Assembly: GCA_958009055.1 (NCBI GenBank)
Contig: OY253656.1
Span: forward strand, 124,001 to 188,000
Reading direction: 5' to 3'
Origin: Choricystis sp. odSpoLacu1
Taxonomy: Eukaryota; Chlorophyta; Trebouxiophyceae
Length of the DNA stretch: 64,000 nucleotides
The notes beneath the pieces are model-generated. The model saw only the letters and a list, made by a program, of their open reading frames with translations. It did not search any database and was not told where the DNA came from. The translations under genes were made by a program, and so were the position numbers. Below are positions 1 through 9,176 of this stretch, one piece after another (within the stretch, counting starts at the first letter, position 1; every line of letters begins with the position of its first letter).

Positions 1-1
1 C

Positions 2-898
2 CCGCGCTCCGTGCTGGCGTGGGACGTGCTGCTGTCGCGGCGGGGGGGAGACCTGTGGATCGAGGCGCGGCGTGGATCTAACGTCGACACCCCCACCGTC
101 GCCGAAACCTGTGCCGACCCTCCCGTCGACGACCGCGACTCCATCAACGGCATCGCCGCCCTGCGCGCGGAAGCAGCCGCCGCCCAGGCCGACTGGGCGG
201 CGCAAGCGGTGGCGTCGGGCGGCGGCGCGCCGTCGCCGTGTGACGGCGGGCCACTGCCCTTCACCGCTGCCTCTGGCGCCCAGCCCGCCCCCACCGCCTT
301 CCGCTACCGCCGCTTCTCGCTGGGCGGGGGCGCGATCGAGGTGATTGCGAGGTTTGGGGTGGACGCGGTGACGATGGAGAGGGCGACCACGGCGACGGCG
401 GGCGGCGCCGCCCTGGTCGCCTTGAAAGCCATGACCGAGTATGACGCCAAAGTCACCGGCGTCTACTGGCGAGCCAAGCTGGAAGCCCAACGCGGTGCCG
501 TGCTGGCCACCGAGCTGAAGAACAATGCGGCCAAGCTGGCGCGGTGGGCGGCCGCGGCGCACGCGGGCGGCCTCGACATCGTCAAGCTCGCCTTCATCTC
601 CCGCGCCCACCCGCGCGACGCCGCCGCCCACGCCGTGCTGGGCACGCACACCGTCAAGCCGCGCGAGCTGGCGTCCCAGATCGCGCTGTCCATGGACAAC
701 TGTTGGGGCGTGCTGCACGCGCTGGCCGACCTGGGGCTGCGGTTGGCGGAGGGCAGCTACCTGCTTGTCCGCGACCCCGCCAAACCCGTGGTGCGCCTGT
801 ACGCGGTCCCTGCCGACGCGTTCGATGATCAGGAGGTGGAGGAGGAGGAGGGGGAGGGGGAGGAGGAGGGGGAGGGGATGGTGGTGGATGACGAGTGA
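2..898 (+). CDS. EIF3D: eIF3 subunit D, C-terminal part (5' end outside window)
   Basis: This is the C-terminal ~298 residues of translation initiation factor 3 subunit d, the eIF3 subunit that contacts mRNA and the cap on the 40S ribosome. The frame is open from base 2, so the gene starts upstream of the window. Family blocks seen in order are FRYRRF, DAKVTGVYWRAKLEAQRGAV, LATELKNNAAKLARW, SRAHPRDAAAHAVLGTH and MDNCWGVLHALADLGLRL, then VRLYAVPADAF. The tail after the fold is highly acidic (Glu/Gly/Asp), as in other eIF3d proteins. No intron is seen in this part. It converges with the zinc transporter downstream, with only ~95 bases between the two stop codons. Identification is secure; only the N-terminus is missing. 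Confidence 0.95.
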   Translation, partial: PRSVLAWDVLLSRRGGDLWIEARRGSNVDTPTVAETCADPPVDDRDSINGIAALRAEAAAAQADWAAQAVASGGGAPSPCDGGPLPFTAASGAQPAPTAFRYRRFSLGGGAIEVIARFGVDAVTMERATTATAGGAALVALKAMTEYDAKVTGVYWRAKLEAQRGAVLATELKNNAAKLARWAAAAHAGGLDIVKLAFISRAHPRDAAAHAVLGTHTVKPRELASQIALSMDNCWGVLHALADLGLRLAEGSYLLVRDPAKPVVRLYAVPADAFDDQEVEEEEGEGEEEGEGMVVDDE

Positions 899-993
899 AA
901 ACGGGTGAGGAAAGAGAAAAACGGTGGTGATGTGTGATCTTGCCTCAACAACAACACCGACCCAACAGCAAAACAACAACAACACGACTCTCT

Positions 994-2172
994 CTACGCA
1001 CTCTCCTCCACCTCCACGGTGGCGTGCGCCACGCCCGCCCTCGCCAGCGCGGCACGCGCGCCGACGCGCACGCGCTCGGCCGCCACCCCGCGCGCCGCGC
1101 GCACGTGGGCGGTGGCCAGGGGCATGCCTGGTTTCAGCAGCCAGCAGTGCAGGTCTGCGACGGACGCGATGTCAGGCACTCCCGCCAACGCTGCCGCCAG
1201 TTTGGCGGCTTGGTGTGGGGGGGCGCGCTCCATCAGGATGGTGGCCATGTCGCGACTGAGGCCGACAGTGGTTGCCATCACCAGTGCCGCGAAAAGGAAC
1301 GTACAGAGAGGGTCGGCGATCGCCCAGCGCGGCCCCCCCACATAGACGGCGCCCCCCGCTGCCGCGACGCCGACGGATTGGACTAAGTCGCCGACCACGT
1401 GCAGCCACGCGGCGCGCGCGTTGATGTTGGAGGGGGCGGGGGCAGCGTGGCCGTGGTCGTGAGCGTGAGCGTGCGCGTGAGCGTCGTGGCCACCGTCTTC
1501 GCCGTGGTCGTGGGCGTGGCCGCCGCCCGCGTCGTGGGAGTGGCCGTCGCCACCCAACACATACAGCAGAATTAAATTCATGACCACGCCCACCAGGCCG
1601 AGTCCAAACATGAGGCGCCCGTCGACCTCGAGTGTGGAGGGGGTGGCCAGGCGTGACACCGCTTCGACGACCAGGCCACCGGTGACCACCCACGTCACCG
1701 CTGTGGACGCCAGCGCTGCCAGCACTTCAGCCCGGTGGCCACCGTACGTGGCATCCGAGTCGGAGGGGGTGGACGAGGAGGCGCGCGCCGCCCACAGGGC
1801 GACGCCGAAGCCGAGCCCGTCGGAGAGGAGGTGGGCAGCGTCCGTCGCGAGGGCGAGACTGTGCGCCGCCAAACCTCCCAACGCTTCGACCAAGCAGAAC
1901 GCTGCGGCGAGAACCAGGCCGATGGTGAGGCGGCGGGTGAGGTCGCGCGAGGGGGCGCCACCGGAGGCGGCTGCAGCGTCGGCCAGGGCGCAGGCAGAGG
2001 CGGAGGGCGGCACGGGGCGGGTTGGGGCAGCTGCGGCAGAGGCGGGCGGGGGCGCCGCGTGGTCACGCTCCGCCGCCGTCAACAGCGGCGCCTCCACATC
2101 AGGCTCGACGGACGACTCTGCAGCGGCAGAGGAACGACCTCTGCCGCCGCGATTGCCGCGTTTGCGGCTCAT
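994..2172 (-). CDS. Cation diffusion facilitator, zinc transporter (MTP1/ZnT type)
   Basis: An intronless 392-residue CDF transporter, expected to move Zn2+ out of the cytosol into the vacuole or another organelle in exchange for protons. The N-terminal ~80 residues are polar and Ser/Ala-rich, without obvious targeting. Membrane segments begin near residue 82. The two metal-site HxxxD motifs are present: H114/D118 (HLLSD) and H258/D262 (HVVGD). Between them, about residues 210-243, lies a His/Asp/Gly-rich cytosolic loop (HDAHAHAHAHDHGH), typical of the Zn-CDF group and thought to sense or buffer zinc. The HxxxD arrangement and His-rich loop favour zinc over the manganese (DxxxD) group. The exact membrane cannot be read from the sequence. 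Confidence 0.93.
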   Translation of the reverse strand: MSRKRGNRGGRGRSSAAAESSVEPDVEAPLLTAAERDHAAPPPASAAAAPTRPVPPSASACALADAAAASGGAPSRDLTRRLTIGLVLAAAFCLVEALGGLAAHSLALATDAAHLLSDGLGFGVALWAARASSSTPSDSDATYGGHRAEVLAALASTAVTWVVTGGLVVEAVSRLATPSTLEVDGRLMFGLGLVGVVMNLILLYVLGGDGHSHDAGGGHAHDHGEDGGHDAHAHAHAHDHGHAAPAPSNINARAAWLHVVGDLVQSVGVAAAGGAVYVGGPRWAIADPLCTFLFAALVMATTVGLSRDMATILMERAPPHQAAKLAAALAGVPDIASVADLHCWLLKPGMPLATAHVRAARGVAAERVRVGARAALARAGVAHATVEVEESA

Positions 2173-2261
2173 TTGGGGCGGGGACTCGGGGCAATGCCGA
2201 GGAGAAAAAAGAGAGCGAGAAGTGTTTTTGTCGATAAACCCCCCACAACGTTTTCACACAA

Positions 2262-2804
2262 TCACTTCGCCCCCAGAATCAACGCCGTCCCCCAACAAAA
2301 CGACACTACGTTGAAGAAGGGCGTCCTCAACCGTGGCGGCACCGCGCAGTAGGCAAACAGCGACGCGAGCGGCCACACACGCCACACGCGCGCCTGGGCG
2401 GCCGGCAGCGTGGCCGCCACGTGGGCTGTCACGCCTCGCCGCTTGCCGTCCACGATGACGGTGATGTAGGCTAGGGCGAGTGCATTGGTGAAGGGGCCGT
2501 AGAGCGTGTTGTCGGCCAGGGTGCGCGCGGCGGGGGAGCGCACGCCCGCGGCGTCCAGGCACTGCTGCCACGCGTGCCCCGCGGGCCCGCTCCAGGCGCC
2601 GCCCCACAGAAACATGAGGGCGGCCCTTTTCATGGACTGAGGGCGGCGGGTCAGGGTGTCGGCGGTCAGCGCGGAGAGAGCAGAGATGCAGGCGGCGGTG
2701 AGGGCGCGCGTGGTGTAGGGGTGGGTGTCGAGCAGACGGGTATAGGTGTACCACAGGGATGGCGTGGGTGGCGGCGCCGCCGCAGGGGGGGCGGGCGCGG
2801 CCAT
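2262..2804 (-). CDS. Mpv17/PMP22-family membrane protein
   Basis: A 180-residue, intronless member of the Mpv17/PMP22/Sym1 family of small four-helix proteins of the inner mitochondrial or peroxisomal membrane. Family signatures are LWYTYTRLLDTHPYTTRALT at the start, FLWGGAWSGPAGHAWQQCLD in the middle, KDN-like DNTLYGPFTNALAL, VWRVWPLASLFAYCAVPPRL and the final NVVSFCWGTALI. The start was chosen at the second in-frame ATG (MAAPAPP), since the longer frame adds only low-complexity sequence and runs into the neighbour's upstream region. Its start codon lies 84 bases from that of the divergent SirB1-like gene. Family assignment is firm; organelle and substrate are unknown. Confidence 0.88.
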   Translation of the reverse strand: MAAPAPPAAAPPPTPSLWYTYTRLLDTHPYTTRALTAACISALSALTADTLTRRPQSMKRAALMFLWGGAWSGPAGHAWQQCLDAAGVRSPAARTLADNTLYGPFTNALALAYITVIVDGKRRGVTAHVAATLPAAQARVWRVWPLASLFAYCAVPPRLRTPFFNVVSFCWGTALILGAK

Positions 2805-2888
2805 TCGCGCGGTTGAATGCGGGCGGGAAGGGCGCGCGCGCGGTTTCGGGTTAAGGGTCAGCTTTTGACACAACCAACCACCGCCCCA
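2805..2888. promoter_or_regulatory. 84-bp divergent intergenic region (bidirectional promoter)
   Basis: Only 84 bases separate the inferred start codons of the Mpv17-type gene (minus) and the SirB1-like gene (plus). Both core promoters and both 5' leaders must fit here or extend into the coding regions. No TATA-like element is visible. The placement depends on the start codons chosen for the two genes. Confidence 0.5.
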
Positions 2889-4208
2889 ATGCCCGGCCTC
2901 TCACCCGCCGGCCGCTGCGGCGCACGCAGGCGGCCAGCTGCACGCTGCGCCGCCACCACAAGCACCTCCTGGCGCCCCAACGATGAGCGCCCCCCTCCCG
3001 GCGCCCCGCGCGGCCCGCCCGCCGAGGACGACGCTCGCTACGTGCGCGCGCCGCTTGGCGCGGCACACGCAGCGGACGCGTTGAAAGCCTTCGCCACCGA
3101 ACTCTCTCGCGGCCCGTCCGCTCTCGCCACCGAGGTGGTAGCCCTGCACGCTGCCGTGGAGGACGACGCGTGGGCGAGCGACGCCGTGGTGGCGGTGCCG
3201 GTGGCCCCGTTTTTGGGCAGGATAGACGCGCTGGCGGGCGACGCGGCAGCTGCACTGGCCCGTGCTGCGCCCAGTGATCCAGAGACCGCGGTCGCGCTTG
3301 TAGCAGACTCTGTGATGTCACGCTTCAAAATTCTACCAGCGACGTCTCTGCCACTGGGCTCCATCGTCGACTGCCCGGGCGTGTATGAACCATCCTCCCC
3401 CTCGTATCTAAACGATGCCCTCATCAAACGTGTCGCCACGCCGTCCGTGGCCGCCATCATTCTGGCTGCCGTCTGCGCCCGCCTGCTGGCGGCCGGCACG
3501 CTGCCCGCCGCCGTGGCGGTGAGGTGGAGGGGGGGGGCGGCGCCGCGCGCAGTCCCACTGCTTGCCCTGCCCTCCGCGGCTGCCGGCGTGCGGCGCGACG
3601 GGTCCCCCCTGGTCGCGTTTGACGGCGTGTCCGCGCTGGACGACATGCATGCAGCCTTGCTGCGCTCCTTTTGGCCATTTAAATGGGAGGTGCCTCCGTC
3701 ATTAGACGCGGCAGCCGTCGACGCTCGTGGCGGGTTCTCCCCCGCGGCCGCCACCATCCTCGACACCGCCTCCGGCGCCGGCCGCGCTACCCTGGACGCC
3801 GTCACCGCGGCCGCCGCCCACCGCCTGGCGCGCGGAATATTCACGTCCCCGGGGGCGGGCGACGCGCGGCGGGCGGCGGCGGCGGCCGCGCGCCGCGTCG
3901 TGCTGGCCGATGCAGCGGGCGGCGCGCTGGGCCCCGTTAATGCACGGCGAGATGTGCTGGGCGTTGCCCTGCTGGCGCGCGGCGCGCCCGCGGCCGCAGC
4001 GGCCGAGTTTGGTGCGTGGCTGGCGTCAGACGCGGGGCGAAGCGCGGCAGCAGGCGAGCGAGAGACGGTGCGACGGTTGTGCGCGGTCGCGTCCGACCGC
4101 GCGGGCGGCACGCCTCTCCCGCCCCCCATCACGCTTCAAGTCGTGCTGCGTGGCGAGTGGGGCGCGTGCGAGGGCGACGCCAGCGCACGCGTGCCGTTGG
4201 TGTGGTAG
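2889..4208 (+). CDS. SirB1/transglutaminase-like (Transglut_core2) protein, probably plastid
   Basis: A 439-residue intronless protein. The start at MPGLSPAGRC gives an Arg/Ala/Ser-rich N-terminus resembling a transit peptide; a longer in-frame extension to 2817 is less likely. The middle region matches the SirB1/Transglut_core2 family found in bacteria and plastids: LDALAGDAAAAL, then PETAVALVADSVMSRF, and SSPSYLNDALIKRVATPSVA followed by a helical AAVCARLL block. The C-terminal half is Ala-rich and may be a TPR-like helical region, as SirB1 proteins often have. Enzymatic activity has not been established for the family, and I cannot assign catalytic residues with confidence. It is divergent from the Mpv17 gene and converges with the thylakoid kinase. 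Confidence 0.6.
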   Translation: MPGLSPAGRCGARRRPAARCAATTSTSWRPNDERPPPGAPRGPPAEDDARYVRAPLGAAHAADALKAFATELSRGPSALATEVVALHAAVEDDAWASDAVVAVPVAPFLGRIDALAGDAAAALARAAPSDPETAVALVADSVMSRFKILPATSLPLGSIVDCPGVYEPSSPSYLNDALIKRVATPSVAAIILAAVCARLLAAGTLPAAVAVRWRGGAAPRAVPLLALPSAAAGVRRDGSPLVAFDGVSALDDMHAALLRSFWPFKWEVPPSLDAAAVDARGGFSPAAATILDTASGAGRATLDAVTAAAAHRLARGIFTSPGAGDARRAAAAAARRVVLADAAGGALGPVNARRDVLGVALLARGAPAAAAAEFGAWLASDAGRSAAAGERETVRRLCAVASDRAGGTPLPPPITLQVVLRGEWGACEGDASARVPLVW

Positions 4209-4269
4209 GGAAATGGGTTTTAGAAGAGAGGAGCACAACGTTTTTTTTAACACACACACAAAAATCAAA

Positions 4270-6307
4270 TCACCGTACCTTTTCCCGCTTGCCCTCCACT
4301 TTTTCGCCCGCAGCCCGCTTCTGGCCCAGCGCAGCCTGCCGCCCTCTCCACCACGCGATGGTGGCGCTGGCCCGCGGCGGGTCGGCGAAGCTGCCGCCAT
4401 CGTCTGCGTCGTCGTCGTCGCCATCACACGACAACTCGTCCGCCAGCCACGCCTCGCTCAGGCCGCCCGTGTCTCGGTCGGTGGCCAGGGCGCCCAGTTC
4501 GGCGGCCGCCGCGGCCATGGCTTCAGCGACGGGGGCGACAGCGGCGGAGGCACCGCTGGCGAGTTGAGTGCCGACAGCAGCAGCAGCGCCTGGTGCAGAA
4601 GCACCCGCCGCCCCGGGCGCCCCCGCCAGCCACGCCGACCGCAGCGCACGCCTCGCGGACGGCCGGGAAGCAGTGTCGGCGGCCAGCATGGCCCGCAGGG
4701 CGGTCCAGGCGGCGCCGCCGTCCAAGTCCAGGACTTCAAACCCGTCGGCGAGGGAGCGGTCTTTGCGTGCGATGTGTGCCCACGCGTCGATGTCGTTGTC
4801 TAAGGCCGCCAGCTTCTTACGCAGCGCCACGATGGCGTTGTCCGACCTGAGGCCAGAAAAGGCACACTGCAGCAACGTCAGCCCCGCCGTGTAGATGTCG
4901 AATTTGTCCGGCCTCTCCAGGGCCCACAGCACGGGCGACAGCGCGGCCGCAAGGGCGGGCGTCGGCGCGCGCGGCGTCAGCTTGGACATGACGTACCGCT
5001 CGGGCGGCGCAAATCGAGGATCCAGCAGAATTTCGTTGGGGATGTAGTTGACCCCTATGCGCAGGTCGGCCGCAGCGCCGAGGTCGATCAGCTTGACCCT
5101 CCGATCGCGCGGCGACAGCAACACGTTCTGGGGCTTCACATCCCGATGCACAATGCCTGTCGCGTGCAGTCCATCCAGGCACTCCAGCAGGTGGCGCGCG
5201 ATGAGGGCCAGGGAGGCGGCCCGGCGACGGGGGCCGCGGTCCAGGCGCAGGGGGCGGCCAAAGAGCGTCGGTTCAACATTGTACGGAAACTCTTTCTTGC
5301 CCAGCGCCGCAAACAACGACACCGCGTTCTCGCCCTCGTCCTCCCACAGCAGCCACAGGGGGCCGCCATCAGCGGCGGAGGTGGAGGACGAGGTGGAGGA
5401 GGACGCGGCGGCGGCGCGCGCCGCAAAGCCAGCGGAGTTCGCGCGCGCAGCCGCGGGGGTTTCATCGAAAGCCGCTATAAACGGCGCCACCGCCCTCGGC
5501 GCGGCCCGCGCCGCCCGCTCATTCATCCACGCTTCCGCCGGCCCAAATTCAACCGCTTTCTTCAAAATGACTGCGCGCGGTGGCGCCGACCCATCGCGCG
5601 GCGCCAGCGTGGCCCTGTACACGCTGCCAAACCCGCCCGCCGCGATCTTGCGCCCCACGATGACGTCGGCGGGGGTGTAGGGCTTGGCCCGGGCGCGGGC
5701 CAGGCGGTCGGCAACGTAGTAGTCAAACGCGCCGGCCGCCACGCCGGGGCGGGCGGACGCGTACGCCGCGATCACAGCCCCCAGGGCGAGGGCGGGGGGG
5801 GACACGCCGCGCGTCTCCATGCGCAGGACGGGGTCGAGCGTGCTGTGGTGGAATGGTGTGGTTTTGGGGGAGGGAAGGTGGGTCGAGAGAGAGATAGCGA
5901 AACGCGCGGCAGTGGGGGCTCGCGCCCCGGTTTTTGTTTTCGTTATCGCGAACGACGAAAAAGCCTCTCGTGTGTCGCCCTCCCCCTCTCCCTCCCTCCC
6001 TCCCTCTCCCTCCAGTCTCTCACCTCCTGTACACCGCGTCTCCACACCCCATGTTGTGGCACGGCAGGACGACGGGCTCGTACGCGAGCGGCGCGGACCG
6101 CGCGGCCGCGTGCGCGGTGTCGGCCACCGCAGCCAGCAGGGCGTCGCCGCCATGAACGGATGCGAGGACATGGGTGAGGATGTCGGGCAGGGCGGCGGGA
6201 GGAGGGGCGGGGCGGCGGGGGCGGCGGGCGTGCAGCGCGGGCCGCGTTGGAGGGTGGGGGGTCGGCGTGGAGGGTGCAGCCTTGTGCGGCGTGTGGCGGG
6301 TTGCCAT
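4270..6307 (-). CDS. STN7: Thylakoid state-transition kinase, Stt7/STN7 family
   Basis: Two exons, complement(6024..6307, 4270..5842), give 618 residues. The kinase of this family phosphorylates LHCII and drives state transitions when the plastoquinone pool is reduced. Residues 1-~40 look like a transit peptide. C83 and C88 (LPCHNMGCGDAVYR) reproduce the two lumenal cysteines, five apart, known to be essential in Chlamydomonas Stt7. A short hydrophobic stretch follows near residue 110. Kinase motifs are the glycine loop AAGGFGSVYRA (~162-172), K189, HRDVKPQN (~327) and DLG with IDLGAAADLRIG (~347), then the family-specific NYIPNEILLDPRFAPPERY, PDKFDIY and FEVLDLDGG. The splice (AG|GTGAGA to CCACAG) restores the conserved AVYRSTLDP. 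STN8 is the alternative family member; I favour STN7. Confidence 0.92.
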
Positions 6308-6539
6308 TGCGTGTGAACACACGCGAGTGTGTTTTTGGTGTGTACGTTGACCGCTTGGGAGGGTGCGCGCGCGCGGTGTTTCCACCCACAGGGGCGCTAG
6401 CGGGGAGTGATAAAAAACGACGCGCCTCAGTCGATAGACCCGCTCTCCTTTGTTTGCTTGCCCTCCCCAGCGCCGCGCGCCCCACATGCGGGCGCCCGCG
6501 CCGCTCGCCTGAGGAGGCGTCCCCTCTCCGCACCCGCCC

Positions 6540-7535
6540 ATGTCGGACGGCGCGTCCCCCTCCCCCTCGGGCACGACGCCCACGGGCGGCCTCACGCCGC
6601 GCACCTCGCTCGACCTGTCGTCCCCCGCCCTGGCGGCCGCCACCGGGTGCAAAGTCCTGCACAAGCTGGAAAAGTGGGGCGCGTACCCCGCGCGAGGAAG
6701 ACCGGTGGGGCCCAGCAACCTGATCCCCATGAAAACGCCCCTGGCCGCTGCAATTCTCGCGGCCGTGAACCCCCCTCCCACTCACGCCTTGACTCTGCAA
6801 GGCTTGTTGGCAGACTGTGAGGCTGGGTGTCCGATTGGGCTCGTGTTCAATCTGACGTCTGGCCCCCCACTCTACGGCCTTGATATGGAGGCCGCAGGCG
6901 TCGGCCCTGCCCCCACCTCGCCCGTCCGCTACGCCCACGTCCCCCTCATCGCCAAAGCGTTCCCCTCTCGTGACGAACTGACGGCTGTGTCGGCTGCCGT
7001 GGCGGCGGCGTCTCCCTTGCCGCCGGATCGCCCTTTTATTGCTCTCCATTGTTCTTATGGGTATAACCGGACCGGTTTTATAACCGTCGCCCTGCTCGTC
7101 GAGTCCCACGGCCTCAGTGTGCGGGACGCGTTGGCCGCGTTTGCGGAGGCGCGGCCGCCCGGCATTCGGCACTCGAAATTCGTGACCGAACTTTTGTCTC
7201 GGTACGGCGACTGCGACGGCGACACGCTGCCCCCCCTCCCCTCCTCCCCCGGCGCCTCCCACAGTGGGGCGGTGACGCCGCGCAGTGGGGCGACGACCCA
7301 GCGTGGGCGATCAGCGGCCGCGCCCGCCTCGTCGGCAGCATCTACGCGCGGCCACCACCACCACCACCGCCCGCCGCTGCGCTGTGACTCGAGAGTCTCC
7401 CTAGACAACGAGTCTCTCGGCGGGGGCGATCCCTCAGGCCGGTGGGCGGTGGTCAGTGTCAGCGAGGAAGCGGATGGCGAGGGCCGGCCGGTGAGGGGGC
7501 GCAGGCGAAAGCAGGTGGGGTGTGTGGTGATGTGA
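6540..7535 (+). CDS. Dual-specificity/RNA 5'-triphosphatase-like phosphatase with possible CaaX tail
   Basis: An intronless 331-residue protein of the cysteine-phosphatase fold, closest to the mRNA-capping RNA triphosphatase/PIR1 (DUSP11) branch: KWGAYPARGRPV, LIPMKTPL, the P-loop HCSYGYNRTG (C171, R177) and FAEARPPGIRHSKFVTELL. No guanylyltransferase domain follows. After the catalytic domain comes a Ser/Pro/His-rich tail, including five consecutive His. The protein ends RGRRRKQVGCVVM, a basic stretch followed by a CaaX box whose final Met would favour farnesylation. This would place it on a membrane, unlike a nuclear capping enzyme. A splice donor-like GTGAGG falls 15 codons before the stop, so an intron that removes the tail is possible. 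The gene is divergent from the Stt7 kinase. Confidence 0.78.
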   Translation: MSDGASPSPSGTTPTGGLTPRTSLDLSSPALAAATGCKVLHKLEKWGAYPARGRPVGPSNLIPMKTPLAAAILAAVNPPPTHALTLQGLLADCEAGCPIGLVFNLTSGPPLYGLDMEAAGVGPAPTSPVRYAHVPLIAKAFPSRDELTAVSAAVAAASPLPPDRPFIALHCSYGYNRTGFITVALLVESHGLSVRDALAAFAEARPPGIRHSKFVTELLSRYGDCDGDTLPPLPSSPGASHSGAVTPRSGATTQRGRSAAAPASSAASTRGHHHHHRPPLRCDSRVSLDNESLGGGDPSGRWAVVSVSEEADGEGRPVRGRRRKQVGCVVM

Positions 7536-7631
7536 AATGAAAGAGAGAGGAAACGGGTTAAAAAAAAAAAACACTTTCTATTTTTGCTCTCTCTCTTTCT
7601 CCCCCCCCCCCTCCATCCACCCCGCCCCACC

Positions 7632-9119
7632 ATGGGCGCGACCGGGCCCGACCCGGACGCCTGGCTGCGCCAGATGCAGCGCGAGATTGTGCGTGAACGT
7701 TGTGTGTTTTGTGTGGGGAGGAGAGGCGAGTGATCTTGTTCGGCGCGAAAACACGAAAATAGAAACACTCCCTCCCTCCCTCCCCCTCCCCCACCAGGAC
7801 CTGCGCACCCGCCACCCCCCCCCCACCAAGCTCTCCCTGGCCGACCTGGTGGCCAGCACCTTCAACCCGGTGGCGGCGGGGCCGCTGCTGCTGACGTCGC
7901 CCCGTTCGTTGGCCGCATGTGTCGCGGCGGGCGTCGACCCTCGCACCCTGGCCCCCCTCCCCCCCCCCTCCCTCCACCGCGGATGCTCTGGCCCGCCTCG
8001 CGCACGACAAGAAGGAAGCGTTGCGGCAGGAGCGGCTGGCGGCGTTGGCCGCGGCCCGGGACGCGGGGGAGGCGGAGGCGTGGGTGAGTGGAGGCGTGAG
8101 CAGCAGTGCCGCCTCCTCCCCTGCGCCTGCCGCCTCGCCCTCGCCCGCCTCCCCCTCCACCGACACCGCCGCCGCTCGCGAGGCTCGCCTGCTGGGCGCC
8201 GTCAAGCGGCGCCAGGAGAAGGAGCTGGAGCAACTGTTGACAGCAGAGACCGCGCGCCGCACACTGGCCGACCGCGCCGCCGCCGCAGCGCGCCCGTCGC
8301 GGGCGGCCACCTTGGCGGCGGCGCGGTCGGCCAGCGCGCGGCGCGCGGCGGCCGACGCGCGCGCGCGCGAGGAGGCGGCCAAGGAGGACGCCCGCGCCGC
8401 CGCCCGTACCAAAGCGGCCGCCGCTGAAGCGGCTGAAGCGGCTGCCTCGCGCGAGCGTGCCGCGGAGCGGCGTGCCGCTGCTCGCGACGCGGCGGCCGCG
8501 GCCGCTGCCCAACGCACCGCGGCCGCCGCCGCCCGCCGCGACGCCATGGCGCGCCGCCTGGCGGATCTGGCGGCGGCACGCGCCAAGGCGGACGCCGAGC
8601 GCGCTCAAGCCGACGCCCAGCGCGACGCCGCGCGCCGGGCCGCGGCGGCCGACGCTGCGCGCCGTGAAGCCGACCGCGTGGCCGCCCTGACCGCGGCCAT
8701 CGCCGCCAAAGATGCGGCCGCCGCGGCTGCTGCCCGCAAACGCGACGGCGCGGCCGCCGCCGCCGCCCTGGCCCGCTCTCTGGACTCAGAAGCCAAGCGC
8801 GCGCGCCGCGGCCGATGCGGCGCGCCGCGACGCCGCCCTGCGCGCCATCCTGGACGCCCGCCTGCGGGAGGAGGCGGACCGCGTGGCCGCCCTGGCGGCC
8901 GACCGCGAGCGCGCGGGCGCGGAGCGGCGGGCCGCCAACCAGGCGGCCGCCGTCGCGCGGCGGCGGTTGGTGGTGGCGGTGGAAAAGCTGCGCGCGAGCG
9001 GACGGTGGGCCGAGGTGGCAGGGCCGGATGGGAAGGTGGATTTGCGGCTGTGCTGGGGCGGTCGAAGTGATTGTGGGGGAAGGAGGGGGAGAGAGAGGGA
9101 GAGCGTGAAAACGAAGTAA
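7632..9119 (+). CDS. Ala/Arg-rich coiled-coil protein, CCDC177-like N-terminus (two frame breaks)
   Basis: Exon 1 is 7632..7688 (MGATGPDPDAWLRQMQREI, donor GTGCGTG) and exon 2 is 7798..9119. The exon-2 start contains LADLVASTFNPVAAGPLLL then TSPRSLAACVAAGVDPRTL, which resembles the N-terminal TSPRSLEAC block of animal CCDC177. The rest is a long, highly charged Ala/Arg/Glu/Asp coiled coil ending EKLRASGRWAEVAGPDGK. The frame changes twice, each time by one extra base: at the C-run near 7955-7970 and at a CG-repeat near 8800. Heptad-like character continues across both, so one protein is intended. Function is unknown; a ciliary or cytoskeletal role would fit but is a guess. Confidence 0.6.
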
Positions 9120-9176
9120 AACGTCGTCATCATCAAAAAATCAATCACACCCCTTCACCAAACCTTTTCCCTCTCT

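Noticed and set aside
2817..2888. Upstream in-frame start (2817) for the SirB1-like gene
   Set aside because: It would put coding sequence almost up to the neighbour's ATG and adds only Arg-rich sequence; the ATG at 2889 gives a better transit peptide.
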